A DNA stretch of 64,000 bases from Micromonospora ferruginea (GTDB taxonomy: Bacteria; Actinomycetota; Actinomycetes; Mycobacteriales; Micromonosporaceae): positions 4,285,001-4,349,000 of the forward strand of contig NZ_CP059322.2 of NCBI RefSeq assembly GCF_013694245.2, read 5' to 3'. The notes beneath the pieces were generated by a model that did no database searches, had not been told where the DNA came from, and was given only the letters and a program-made list of their open reading frames with translations. Below, piece by piece: positions 17,354-25,483 of the stretch. The position numbers were made by a program, and so were the translations under genes. The first letter of the stretch is position 1. Each line of letters opens with the position of its first letter.

Positions 17354-17818
17354 TCAGTCGGCGAGCCGGGCCGGGAACCCGCCGGTGGCGATCGGGCCCC
17401 AGGATTCGATCGTCACCCGGATCAGTGACTTGCCCTGGGCGACCATCGCCGCGCGGTACTCGTCCCAGTCCGGGTGCTCGCCGGAGATGTTGCGGAAGTA
17501 GTCGACCAGCGGCTCCAGCGCCTCGGGCAGGTCGAGCACCTCGGCCACGCCGTCGACCTGCACCCACGGCCCGTTCCAGTCGTCGGAGAGCACGCACGCC
17601 GAGACCCGGGGGTCGCGGCGGATGTTGGTCACCTTGGCCCGCTCGGGATAGGTGGAGATGACCAGCCGGCCCTCGGCGTCGACCCCGCAGGAGACCGGGG
17701 AGGACTGCGGGCGACCGTCGGCCCGGGTGGTCATCAGCACGACTCGGTGCCGGGGGCGGAGGAACTCGGTCAGGGCGTCCCGGTCGACCCGGGTGTTGCG
17801 CGCGATGCTGCGTGGCAT
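17354..17818 (-). CDS. PPOX-class F420-dependent (or FMN) oxidoreductase
   Basis: 154 residues. It has the split-barrel flavin fold: LTEFLRPRHRVVLMTTRADGRPQSSPV at the N-terminus (cofactor phosphate region), RLVISTYPERAKVTNIRRDPRVSACV, and an EYRAAMVAQGKSLIRVTIESWG end. In actinomycetes this subgroup usually binds F420. The substrate is unknown. No operon partner. Confidence 0.87.
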   Translation of the reverse strand: MPRSIARNTRVDRDALTEFLRPRHRVVLMTTRADGRPQSSPVSCGVDAEGRLVISTYPERAKVTNIRRDPRVSACVLSDDWNGPWVQVDGVAEVLDLPEALEPLVDYFRNISGEHPDWDEYRAAMVAQGKSLIRVTIESWGPIATGGFPARLAD

Positions 17819-17849
17819 CCCTCGGTTCTACCAGGCCCGGGGGTGGATC

Positions 17850-18512
17850 TCAGCGCGGGCGGGCGGCGGCCCGGCGCGGGGAGACCTGCTCGGGCACGCG
17901 GGGGCGCGCGGTGGGCCGCCAGGCGCGGCCGTTGGCGTAGATGACCCGGAAACCGAGGTACGCGGCGAGCGGCGCCCAGTGCGCCGAGCCCACCCGCAGC
18001 TCGGCCGCGTTGTGCCGCTGCCCGTTGGCCAGCACGTCGAGCAGCACGGTCTCGAACGCGGCCGACTCGACCCAGTCGACGTCGCGGGTGAACCCGCAGA
18101 TCAGCGCCGCGCCGGTCACGTCGAGGAACTCGCGGAGGGTGGCGTCGGAGGCGCGCAGCACGGAGCAACTGCCGAAGTAGAGGCGGCGTCCCTCGCAGCG
18201 GCCGGCCATCCGCTCGGCCACGTCGGCCAGCTCGACGGAGTCCCAGTCGGTGAGGCAGAGCCGGCTCGGCTCGCCGTGCATGGCGAAGAAGCCGACCCGG
18301 TGGTCCGCGTACTGCTTGAGCAGCCAGCGGTCGAGGAAGTAGAACAGCTCGTCGCGGGTGGCGGCGTCCTTGTGGATGTAGCGGATCCGGCCCAGCCGTT
18401 CGAGCAGGTCGAGCGTGGGCAGGACGGACCCACGCTCGTTGAGGTCGCGGTGCCACTGCCCCTCGACGCAGAACACGCCGCCACGTGCCAACGCCCACCT
18501 CCCCCGCGCCAA
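17850..18512 (-). CDS. Hypothetical protein with possible His/Cys dyad
   Basis: 220 residues from a TTG; GTG at 18476 is an alternative start (VFCVEGQW...). The conserved-looking core has GFFAMHGEPSRLCL and, ~40 residues later, RLYFGSCSVLR, a histidine-then-cysteine pattern like caspase/CHAT-fold peptidases. The family resembles a small actinobacterial group of unknown function (possibly DUF6642). No signal peptide. The C-terminal tail is basic. Peptidase activity is inference from the dyad spacing and needs structural checking. Confidence 0.65.
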   Translation of the reverse strand: MARGRWALARGGVFCVEGQWHRDLNERGSVLPTLDLLERLGRIRYIHKDAATRDELFYFLDRWLLKQYADHRVGFFAMHGEPSRLCLTDWDSVELADVAERMAGRCEGRRLYFGSCSVLRASDATLREFLDVTGAALICGFTRDVDWVESAAFETVLLDVLANGQRHNAAELRVGSAHWAPLAAYLGFRVIYANGRAWRPTARPRVPEQVSPRRAAARPR

Positions 18513-18681
18513 CCGGGCCCGGAGCAGACGTTACCGCGCCCCTCCGACCATGACCGAATGTGAGAACAATTTCCGCTAATCACCACGAAGACCCCCGTGG
18601 GCTGTCACGGTGAGAAGGACGGGACGTACCGGTCGTTCCACCCGTCCCGACCCCATCCGCTCTCTCATCGGGAGGACTCCT

Positions 18682-19458
18682 GTGCGCGTCAACACCCTGA
18701 AGCGGGCGGCCGTCGCGTTCGCGCTGGCCCTGCCCGGGGCAGCCGTCGCGACCGCCGTCGCCGCGCCACCGGCCCACGCCGACGGCTGCTACACCTGGGC
18801 CCGGACGCTCGCCACGGGCAGCTCGGGCGCCGACGTCCGACAGCTCCAGATCCGGGTGGCCGGCTGGGCCGGGTACGGCGGCATCGTGCGGGTCGACGGG
18901 CGGTACGGACCGGAGACGGCCGCCGCGGTACGGCGCTTCCAGGCCGCGTACGGGCTGCGCGCCGACGGTGTCGCCGGCCCGCAGACGTTCGCCAAGATCT
19001 ACGCCCTGCAGGACGACGACTGCACGCCGAAGCACTTCAGCTACGCCGAGCTGGACAACGGTTGCGGCAAGGGCGGGTGGAGCGGGGGCCCGCTCTCGTC
19101 GTCCGCCACCCGGGAGAACGCGCTGCGCGCCATGTGGAAGCTGGAGGCGCTGCGGCGCAGCCTGGGCGACAAGCCGCTCTACGTCACCAGCGGCTTCCGC
19201 AGCATCGCCTGCAACCGGCAGGTCGGCGGCGCCTCGGACAGCCAGCACCTCTACGGCGACGCGGCCGACCTGATCTCCCGCAGCCGAACCCTCTGCGAGG
19301 TCGCCCGGTCGGCACGCGACCAGGGCTTCAGCGGCATCTACGGCCCCGGCTACCCGGACCACGGCGACCACGTGCACGTGGACTCGCGCCGGGAGAACAC
19401 CAAGGACAAGTCGGCCGCCGCCACCGACTGGTCCGCCCCGAACTGCGGGATCAACTGA
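18682..19458 (+). CDS. Secreted M15-type D-Ala-D-Ala carboxypeptidase with peptidoglycan-binding domain
   Basis: 258 residues from GTG with GGAGG upstream. Features in order: a signal peptide (1-33, ending PAHA); a peptidoglycan-binding three-helix domain (~45-110, GSSGADVRQLQIRV and GVAGPQTFAKI); and a zinc peptidase domain (~125-240) with the H..D pair in SQHLYGDAADL and the H-x-H motif in GDHVHVD. The overall layout matches the Streptomyces albus G carboxypeptidase. It acts extracellularly on cell-wall peptides. A strong hairpin follows the stop. Confidence 0.9.
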   Translation: MRVNTLKRAAVAFALALPGAAVATAVAAPPAHADGCYTWARTLATGSSGADVRQLQIRVAGWAGYGGIVRVDGRYGPETAAAVRRFQAAYGLRADGVAGPQTFAKIYALQDDDCTPKHFSYAELDNGCGKGGWSGGPLSSSATRENALRAMWKLEALRRSLGDKPLYVTSGFRSIACNRQVGGASDSQHLYGDAADLISRSRTLCEVARSARDQGFSGIYGPGYPDHGDHVHVDSRRENTKDKSAAATDWSAPNCGIN

Positions 19459-19470
19459 GGTAGCCGGCGG

Positions 19471-19517
19471 ACGGCGGCCCGACGCGGGGGTGGGGGCTCC
19501 CCGCGTCGGGCCGTCGT
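19471..19517. terminator. Bidirectional terminator hairpin
   Basis: 19-bp arms (19471-19489 and 19499-19517) with a single mismatch and a 9-nt loop, in the 90-bp gap between the convergent M15 gene and the small CR-x6-PCRL gene. Confidence 0.75.
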
Positions 19518-19548
19518 CGTCTGCCCGGCCCGAGCACCAGGACCGGGG

Positions 19549-20085
19549 TCAGCTCGCCCGGGGCCAGCGCGGCCGGGCGACGGGGGCCGGCGGTGTGCTC
19601 GACCCGGAACCGCGTGTCGGTCGACCGACGCCGGGCCGGACCGGCGGCGCGGCGACCCGCGGGGACGGGCCGCGCGGCGCCTGGCCGGGTGCGAGCCGGG
19701 CGGCCGGGGCCGAGGCGCCCGGCCGGGCCGCCTGACCCGCGCCCGGCCGGGCAGTCTGGGCCGCCCCCGGCCGGGCCGACGAGGGCCCGGTCAGCACAAA
19801 CGGGAACGGTACGTGCACGAACGGGTTGCCGTGCCGGACCAGCGCGTCGATCTGGCGCTCGTTCAGCCCGTGTGCCTCCAGCACCTTGCGTCCCCAGCGG
19901 TGCAGCCGGCAGGGGAACGCCGCCCCGTCGTTGCGGCACTTCGGCCCCGCGGGCCACTCCTCGGCGGCGTGCACCACCACCGCCCGGACCGCGAGGCGGA
20001 CGTCCTCGGGGGTCAACGTCGCCGGCACCGGCACGTCGCCCAGGATCTGGTCGATGGGATCCCTCGACTGCTCACCAACTCGCAC
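19549..20085 (-). CDS. CR-x6-PCRL-x-RWG protein, paralogue 2, with long Pro/Ala tail
   Basis: 178 residues from GTG with GGGAGG eight bases upstream. The core (~25-80) has LTPEDVRLAVRAVVVHAAEEW followed by C-R-N-D-G-A-A-F-P-C-R-L-H-R-W-G and LEAHGLNERQIDALV. It is clearly homologous to paralogue 1. From ~105 onward it is a low-complexity Pro/Ala/Arg/Gly tail of ~75 residues, absent from the other two copies, likely disordered. Function unknown; the conserved Cys pair is the only catalytic or binding hint. Confidence 0.7.
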   Translation of the reverse strand: MRVGEQSRDPIDQILGDVPVPATLTPEDVRLAVRAVVVHAAEEWPAGPKCRNDGAAFPCRLHRWGRKVLEAHGLNERQIDALVRHGNPFVHVPFPFVLTGPSSARPGAAQTARPGAGQAARPGASAPAARLAPGQAPRGPSPRVAAPPVRPGVGRPTRGSGSSTPPAPVARPRWPRAS

Positions 20086-20233
20086 GGCAGGCCTCCCGCA
20101 GCTCGGCAGCGGTGCGGCGGACCGGCCGCACCACATCCTCGCCCACTGGTACGGCCGGACACCGGCAGCAGTTCAATCCCACCCCACCCCGAGCGTTTCC
20201 TCCCCACACCCCCACCCCCACCCACACCGCCAA

Positions 20234-20294
20234 GTCGACCATGAAGTTGGCGGCGACAAAACAGACAACCGCGCCGGTCAACTTCATGATCGAC
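20234..20294. repeat. Intergenic palindrome, GTCGA(C/T)CATGAAGTTG type
   Basis: 16-bp arms (20234-20249 and 20279-20294) with one mismatch and a 29-bp spacer, within a 227-bp gap that also holds a C-rich pyrimidine tract (about 20175-20230). The arm resembles the 21-bp palindrome at 42874-42950 (shared GTCGATC-N-TG-N-A-N-TTG). This may be a dispersed element family. It could also terminate the upstream transcript. Confidence 0.5.
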
Positions 20295-20312
20295 AGGGCG
20301 GGGGGTGGGGGG

Positions 20313-21098
20313 TCAGGCCAGGTCGGCGTCCTGTACCAGAAGGGCCACCTGCACCCGGTTGTTCAGGTCCAGCTTGGTGAGCAACCGGGACACGTACGCC
20401 TTCACGGTCGCCACGCTCATGAACAGCTCGGCGGAGATCTCCGCGTTGGTCCGCCCCCGGCCCAGCAGCAGCGCGACCTCCCGCTCCCGCTCGGACAGCC
20501 CACCGAGCAGCCGCACCGCCCGCTCCCGCTTCGGGTCCGGCCCGGGCGCCGGCGCGGCGGCGGTCACGTGTGCGATCAGCTTGCGGGTCACCGCCGGGGA
20601 CAGCATCGCCTCCCCGGCCGCGACCCGGCGTACCGCCGCCACGATGTCGGCCGGCGGGGTGTCCTTGAGCAGGAAGCCGCTCGCCCCGGCGCGCAGCGCG
20701 CGCAACACCTGCTCGTCGGCGTCGAAGGTGGTCAGCACCAGCACCTCGGGCGGGTCCGCCGCCGCCCGCAGCGCCTCGGTGGCGGCCAGCCCGTCCACCC
20801 GGGGCATCCGGATGTCCATCAGCACCACGTCCGGGGCGTGCTCGGCGACCGCGGCGGGCACCTCGGCGCCGTCGGTGGCCTCACCCACCACGGTCAGGTC
20901 GGGCACCCCGCCGAGGATCATCGACAGCGCGCCCCGCACCAGCGGGTCGTCGTCCACGATCAGCACCCGCACCGTGCCGCTCATGCCGTGCTGGCCGGGC
21001 ATGCGCTCACGGCCCTCGCTCCGCTCGGTGCGTTCGCTCATGCCGTGCTGGCCGGGCATGCGCTCACGGCCCTCGCTCCGCTCGGTGCGTTCGCTCAT
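20313..21098 (-). CDS. NarL/LuxR-family response regulator with duplicated N-terminal extension
   Basis: 261 residues if started at the ATG that overlaps the kinase stop (ATGA). A tandem 57-bp duplication gives three in-frame ATGs 19 codons apart (21098, 21041, 20984). The receiver begins at the third (MSGTVRVLIVDDDP), with phospho-acceptor D in VVLMDIRMPR and K in FLLKDTP. A LuxR-type HTH ends the protein (LSEREREVALLLGRGRTNAEISAELF). Many actinobacterial homologues begin near the third ATG, so the first 38 residues may be extra or untranslated. It is coupled to the kinase upstream. Confidence 0.9.
   Translation of the reverse strand: MSERTERSEGRERMPGQHGMSERTERSEGRERMPGQHGMSGTVRVLIVDDDPLVRGALSMILGGVPDLTVVGEATDGAEVPAAVAEHAPDVVLMDIRMPRVDGLAATEALRAAADPPEVLVLTTFDADEQVLRALRAGASGFLLKDTPPADIVAAVRRVAAGEAMLSPAVTRKLIAHVTAAAPAPGPDPKRERAVRLLGGLSEREREVALLLGRGRTNAEISAELFMSVATVKAYVSRLLTKLDLNNRVQVALLVQDADLA
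20985..21098 (-). repeat. Two exact 57-bp tandem repeats at a gene start
   Basis: Each 57-bp unit begins with an ATG in the regulator frame and encodes MSERTERSEGRERMPGQHG. The first unit contains the kinase stop/ATG overlap. The unit is rich in GAGCG motifs, like common actinobacterial spacer repeats. Confidence 0.9.
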
Positions 21099-22333
21099 GC
21101 GGACACCGCCCAGGGGAGCCAGGCGGTCAACCGGAAGTCGCCGGCGGCGTCGCGCCCGTGGTCCAGGCGCCCGCCGGCCAGCGAGACCCGTTCGGCGACG
21201 CCGACCAGCCCGGTGCCGGCCCCCGGGATGACGGTCGCCGGACCGCCGACCGGCCACGGGTTGCTGATCTCGACCGCCAACCCGTCGCCGGGGCCCCCGG
21301 CCAGCCGGACCGTCACCACCGTGCCGGGCGCGTGCTTGCGCGCGTTGGTGAGCCCCTCCTGCACGATCCGGTAGGCGCTGCGCCCGATCGCCACCGGCAC
21401 CTCGGCCGGCCCGGTCACCTCGTCGACCACGCTGACGCGTACCCCTGCTTCCCGGCTCTCGACGACCAGCGCGGGCACGTCGCCGAGCGTCGGCTGCGGC
21501 CGTTCCGGGGTGGCCTCGGAACCGGACTCGGCCCGCAGCACACCGATCACCTCGCGCAGGTCCTGCAACGCAGCGTGCGCGCTGGCCCGGATCACGCCGG
21601 CGGCCCGGGCGACCTCCTCCGCCGGCGCGTCCGGGCGGAACTCCAGCGCCCCGGCGTGCAGGCTGAGCAGGGAGATCCGGTGGGCGAGCACGTCGTGCAT
21701 CTCCCGGGCGATCCGGCTGCGTTCCAGGTGCCGGGCCTGGTCGAGCCGGAGCTGCTGCTCGGCCTCGACCCGCTCGGCGCGGTCGCGCAGCGACAGCACC
21801 AGTTGCCGGCGGGCCCGGACGAACAGCGCCCACGCCATCACGATGCCGAGGAACAGCACGGTCCAGGCCACGGCGGCCCAGAGCGGCAGGGCCGGGTCGG
21901 GGCGGAGCACGATGTACGGCAGGGTGGCGGCCACGTTCCAACAGACGAGCGTCAGCCCCACCCGCAGCGGCCGGTGCACCAGCACGGTGAACAGCACGAT
22001 CAGCAGCGCCGCGCCGGCGGTGACCGAGAAGAGCGTCAGCGGCGCGGTGGCCACCGCCAGCCCGATCGGCCAGCGGCGGCGCAGCCAGAGCGCGGCGCTG
22101 GCCAGCAGACCGACGAACAGGTCCGCCCCGATGAGCCAGTCCGGCCCGATGTTGAGCGCGAAGTCCGGGCTGCGGCTCATCGCGTCGTCGTGGGCGACGA
22201 GCACCCAGCCCAGCGCGATCAGGAACAGCAGGGCGTCGACGAACCAGTCCCGAGGGGTCCGCCGGGGGGCCCGCGCGGGCACCAGGTGGCCCGGCAGGAG
22301 CCAGGGGTGATCGGGTACGACGGCGCTGCTCAC
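21095..22333 (-). CDS. Sensor histidine kinase, HisKA_3 (NarX/DesK type)
   Basis: 412 residues from GTG (VSSAVVPDHPW). The N-terminal half holds about five to six TM segments (~25-190). It is followed by a dimerisation domain with the H-box REMHDVLAHRISLLS and an HATPase domain with IVQEGLTNARKHAPG (N-box) and GTGLVGVAERVSLAGG (G-box). It is the partner of the LuxR-type regulator, overlapping it by 4 bp. It is divergent from an ABC exporter that it may control, as in many DesK-like antibiotic-response loci (inference). Confidence 0.9.
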   Translation of the reverse strand: MSSAVVPDHPWLLPGHLVPARAPRRTPRDWFVDALLFLIALGWVLVAHDDAMSRSPDFALNIGPDWLIGADLFVGLLASAALWLRRRWPIGLAVATAPLTLFSVTAGAALLIVLFTVLVHRPLRVGLTLVCWNVAATLPYIVLRPDPALPLWAAVAWTVLFLGIVMAWALFVRARRQLVLSLRDRAERVEAEQQLRLDQARHLERSRIAREMHDVLAHRISLLSLHAGALEFRPDAPAEEVARAAGVIRASAHAALQDLREVIGVLRAESGSEATPERPQPTLGDVPALVVESREAGVRVSVVDEVTGPAEVPVAIGRSAYRIVQEGLTNARKHAPGTVVTVRLAGGPGDGLAVEISNPWPVGGPATVIPGAGTGLVGVAERVSLAGGRLDHGRDAAGDFRLTAWLPWAVSA

Positions 22334-22466
22334 CCGCCCAATGGTAGGGAGCCGTCCGGACCGGCTACCAGCTACCAAAGTCGACGCCGGCGATGAACCG
22401 AGGTCGGTGCCGGCAGCGACCGCCGGCCGCAGCGGATGACCGGGTGGCCCCGGCAGGCTTCTCGGC

Positions 22467-23366
22467 ATGATCCAAGTCGACCATCTGACCAAGCGGTACG
22501 GCCCGCACGTCGCCGTCGAAGACGTCACCTTCCGGTGCGAACCCGGCACGGTGACCGGATTCCTCGGCCCGAACGGCGCCGGCAAGTCCACCACGATGCG
22601 CATGATCTGCGGGATGACCCCGCCCAGCTCGGGCGCGGCCACCGTGGCCGGCCGGCCCTACCGGCAACTGCCCAACCCGGGGCGGGAGATCGGTGTCCTG
22701 CTCGACGCCTCGGCGCAGCACGCCGGTCGCACCGGGCGGGAGACGCTCACCCTGGCCGCCCGCACCATGGGCGTGGACCGGGGGCAGGTGGCCGCGAAGC
22801 TGGACCTGGTCGGGCTGAACGACACCGCCGCCCGGCGACGGGTCGGCGCGTACTCCCTGGGGATGCGGCAGCGGCTCGGCCTGGCGCTGGCGCTGCTGGG
22901 CGACCCCCGGGTGCTGATCCTGGACGAGCCGGCCAACGGCCTCGACCCGGAGGGCATCTACTGGATGCGCGGCCTGCTGCGCGACTACGCCGACCGGGGT
23001 GGCACCGTGCTGCTCTCCTCGCACCTGCTGCGCGAGGTGGAGGCGGTGGCCGACCGGCTGGTGGTGATCGGCGGCGGTCGGGTGGTCGCCCAGGGTGGCA
23101 AGGACGAGCTGCTGGCCGGCGCCGGCACCCTGGTCCGCGCCCGGGACCAGCACGCCCTGCGCCTCACCCTGGACCGCGCCGCGCTTCCGGCCACCGCCGG
23201 CACCGACGGCGGCTTCGTCGTCCGGGCCGAGCCGGAGGCCGTCGGCCAGGCCGCGGCCGACGCCGGGCTGGTCCTCACCGAGCTGCGTCCGGCCGGCACC
23301 GGCGGCCTGGAACAGCTCTTCCTCACCCTCACCGCCGGCGCGTCGACCAAGGAGGCCGTCCGATGA
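22467..23366 (+). CDS. ABC transporter ATP-binding protein
   Basis: 299 residues. Walker A GPNGAGKST (34-42), a Q-loop region, signature YSLGMRQRLG, Walker B VLILDEPANGLDP and an H-switch (LLSSHLL) are all intact. The C-terminal ~90 residues are the regulatory domain typical of BcrA/NatA-like exporters. It overlaps the permease by an ATGA, forming an ATPase-permease operon, and is divergent from the two-component system 133 bp away, a layout seen where the kinase senses a drug and induces the exporter. Confidence 0.92.
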   Translation: MIQVDHLTKRYGPHVAVEDVTFRCEPGTVTGFLGPNGAGKSTTMRMICGMTPPSSGAATVAGRPYRQLPNPGREIGVLLDASAQHAGRTGRETLTLAARTMGVDRGQVAAKLDLVGLNDTAARRRVGAYSLGMRQRLGLALALLGDPRVLILDEPANGLDPEGIYWMRGLLRDYADRGGTVLLSSHLLREVEAVADRLVVIGGGRVVAQGGKDELLAGAGTLVRARDQHALRLTLDRAALPATAGTDGGFVVRAEPEAVGQAAADAGLVLTELRPAGTGGLEQLFLTLTAGASTKEAVR

Positions 23367-24154
23367 CCACCGCCACCGCTGAAGTTCCCACCGCCACGCC
23401 GACGCGGCACCAGCCGGTCGCCGGCCCGTCGCTGGGCCGGCTGACCGGCGTGGAGCTGCGCAAGCTCGCCGACACCCGGGCCGGACGCTGGCTGCTCATC
23501 AGCATCGGGCTGATCGCGGTCGCGATCGTGGTGGTGCAGCTCTTCGTCACCGACGGGCCGGAGCAGACGTTCACCGCGTTCTTCACCCCGTCGCTGCTGC
23601 CGGTGGGGCTGCTGCTGCCGGTGCTGGGCATCCTCTCCATCACCGGGGAGTGGTCCCAGCGCACCGCGTTGACCACGTTCGCGCTGGTGCCGCGCCGGCA
23701 CCGGGTGATCGTCGCCAAGCTCGCCGCGGTGGTGCTGGCCGCGCTCGCCTCGGTGCTGGTCACCCTCGCGGTCGCCGCCGCCGGCACGCTCGCCGCCAAG
23801 GCCACCGGCGGGGCCGGCGCCTGGACGTTCGACTGGCAGCTCCTGCCGTACGCGGCGGTGTTCCAGGTGGCGAACGTGCTGATGGGCGCCGGGTTCGGCC
23901 TGCTGCTGCTGAACACGCCGCTGGCGATCGTCACCTACCTGCTGCTGCCGACCGTGTGGAGCGTGCTGTCGGCGATGATCAAGGCGTTGCGCGAGCCGGC
24001 CGGCTGGCTGGACACCACGCGCACCATGGAGCCGCTGCTCAGCCCGGACGTGACGGCCGGGCAGTGGGGTCGGCTCGGCGTCTCGCTGGCCGTCTGGATG
24101 GTCGTGCCGCTGGTCGCCGGCCTGGTCCGCACGATGCGGCGGGAGGTGTCCTGA
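23363..24154 (+). CDS. ABC-2-type permease (BcrB/NatB-like)
   Basis: 263 residues from the ATG overlapping the ATPase stop. After a soluble N-terminus (1-30) it has six predicted TM helices (e.g. WLLISIGLIAVAIVVVQLF, LLPVGLLLPVLGILSI, VVLAALASVLVTLAVAAAG and VWMVVPLVAGLV). No substrate site is recognisable. With the preceding ATPase it would export a lipid, peptide or antibiotic. It is followed 2 bp later by a YqeB-like gene in the same direction. Confidence 0.88.
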   Translation: MTTATAEVPTATPTRHQPVAGPSLGRLTGVELRKLADTRAGRWLLISIGLIAVAIVVVQLFVTDGPEQTFTAFFTPSLLPVGLLLPVLGILSITGEWSQRTALTTFALVPRRHRVIVAKLAAVVLAALASVLVTLAVAAAGTLAAKATGGAGAWTFDWQLLPYAAVFQVANVLMGAGFGLLLLNTPLAIVTYLLLPTVWSVLSAMIKALREPAGWLDTTRTMEPLLSPDVTAGQWGRLGVSLAVWMVVPLVAGLVRTMRREVS

Positions 24155-24156
24155 CC

Positions 24157-24846
24157 GTGTCGGTCCGGGAACCCGGCGACATCGTGGTCGACGGCGGGGT
24201 CGGCGAGCTGGTGGTGATGTGGGCCGGGTTCCCGCTGCTCGGGGCGGGACTGGGCGCCGGGCTGACCGCGCTGTCGGGGTGGATCGCCGGGCTGGCCTGG
24301 TTCCCGTTCCAGGACGTGTTCGAGCTGCTCGACAGGTGGCCGGACGAGCGGTCGTACCCGCTCGGCGCGGGGGTGGTGGCGTTGGCCGGCGTGGCGCTGG
24401 CCGTGGTGGGCACGCGGGAGCGGCTGCGGGTCACGGTCGGGCGCCGGTCGGTGCGGCTGCACCGGGACAGGCACGGCCGGGACGTCGCGCGGGCCGAGGT
24501 GGCCGGCGTGTTCGTCGACGGCAAGGCGCTGGTGCTGCTGGACACCGCCGGCGGCGAGCTGGCCCGGGAGCGGTCCGACCTGGGCGCCGGCCGGCTGCGG
24601 GAGGCGTTCACCGGGCAGGGCTGGCCGTGGGTCGACCAGGACCCGCACCGGGACGCGTACCGGCGGTGGGTGCCCGGCCTGCCCGGGTTGCCGGCCGGCG
24701 CGGACGCGCTGCTGCGGGCCCGGGAGCGGGCGCTGAAGGACAGCCGCGACGCCGAGGTCAGGGAGCTGCACGGGGAGCTGGCCCGGCTCGGCGTCGTGGT
24801 GCGCGACGAGGGGAAGCGGCAGTACTGGCGGCTGGTGGACCGGTGA
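24157..24846 (+). CDS. YqeB-like membrane protein
   Basis: 229 residues from GTG with GGGAGG upstream, 2 bp after the permease stop. Two TM helices (~22-45 and ~68-88) precede a C-terminal cytosolic domain. That domain's end (KDSRDAEVRELHGELARLGVVVRDEGKRQYWRL) is characteristic of the YqeB-like group in Bacillus and actinomycetes. The function is unknown; proximity suggests it is made with the exporter. Confidence 0.7.
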   Translation: MSVREPGDIVVDGGVGELVVMWAGFPLLGAGLGAGLTALSGWIAGLAWFPFQDVFELLDRWPDERSYPLGAGVVALAGVALAVVGTRERLRVTVGRRSVRLHRDRHGRDVARAEVAGVFVDGKALVLLDTAGGELARERSDLGAGRLREAFTGQGWPWVDQDPHRDAYRRWVPGLPGLPAGADALLRARERALKDSRDAEVRELHGELARLGVVVRDEGKRQYWRLVDR

Positions 24847-24915
24847 CCCAGGGCCGGCACGATCGGCGGGGGCCGTCCTAGACTCGGGGCCCCCGCCGCC
24901 CGATGGGAGTTCCCG

Positions 24916-25416
24916 TTGCGTCCTCGGCTCGCACCCCCGGCCCTGGTCCTGGTCCTGCTGCTCGCCGGTTGCGGCGGTGAGACCGAACAGGTCGCCCTCC
25001 CGCCGCCGGCGAGCCCCACGCCGAGCACGGTGGCGCCGCTGACGGTCAAGGAGGCGAAGGGGCGCTACCTGTCCGTGGTGGCGGCGTACGACATCGCCCG
25101 GGACGAGCTGGCGGAGGCCGAGAAGGCGGGCCGGCCCTGGCGGTCGGTGCGGGAGCGGGCCGCCGCGGTCGCCGCCGCCGACGCGGCCTGCGCCGAGGAG
25201 TTGCGCGCCGTCCGCTGGCCGGCCGCCGTGCAGGCGCCGATCGCGGCGCTGCTCGCCGAGCACGAGGTGGCGCTGCGGCACTGGAAGCTCGCCGCCGGGG
25301 CGGACGGCGCCGCCGAGCTGCGCCGGGAGATCCGGGCCGCCGCCGCGCACGACGGCGTCCGGCAGGCGGCGAAGGTACGCGCCGCGCTGGGCCTGCCACC
25401 GCGCCGCGCCGCCTGA
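24916..25416 (+). CDS. Putative lipoprotein
   Basis: 166 residues starting at TTG. The signal peptide (1-17) ends in the lipobox LLLAGC with the lipidated cysteine near 19. A Pro/Thr linker (~30-45) is followed by an all-helical domain (~48-155) rich in Ala and Glu (KEAKGRYLSVVAAYDIARDEL). I do not recognise a family. It is probably anchored on the outer face of the membrane. It has its own short promoter region (69 bp) after the YqeB-like gene. Confidence 0.8.
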   Translation: MRPRLAPPALVLVLLLAGCGGETEQVALPPPASPTPSTVAPLTVKEAKGRYLSVVAAYDIARDELAEAEKAGRPWRSVRERAAAVAAADAACAEELRAVRWPAAVQAPIAALLAEHEVALRHWKLAAGADGAAELRREIRAAAAHDGVRQAAKVRAALGLPPRRAA

Positions 25417-25483
25417 CCCGACCGGAACACCGGTCCCGCGAACGCGTGATGTGCCCGCCGGCCACCCGGCCGACGCTTGGCAC

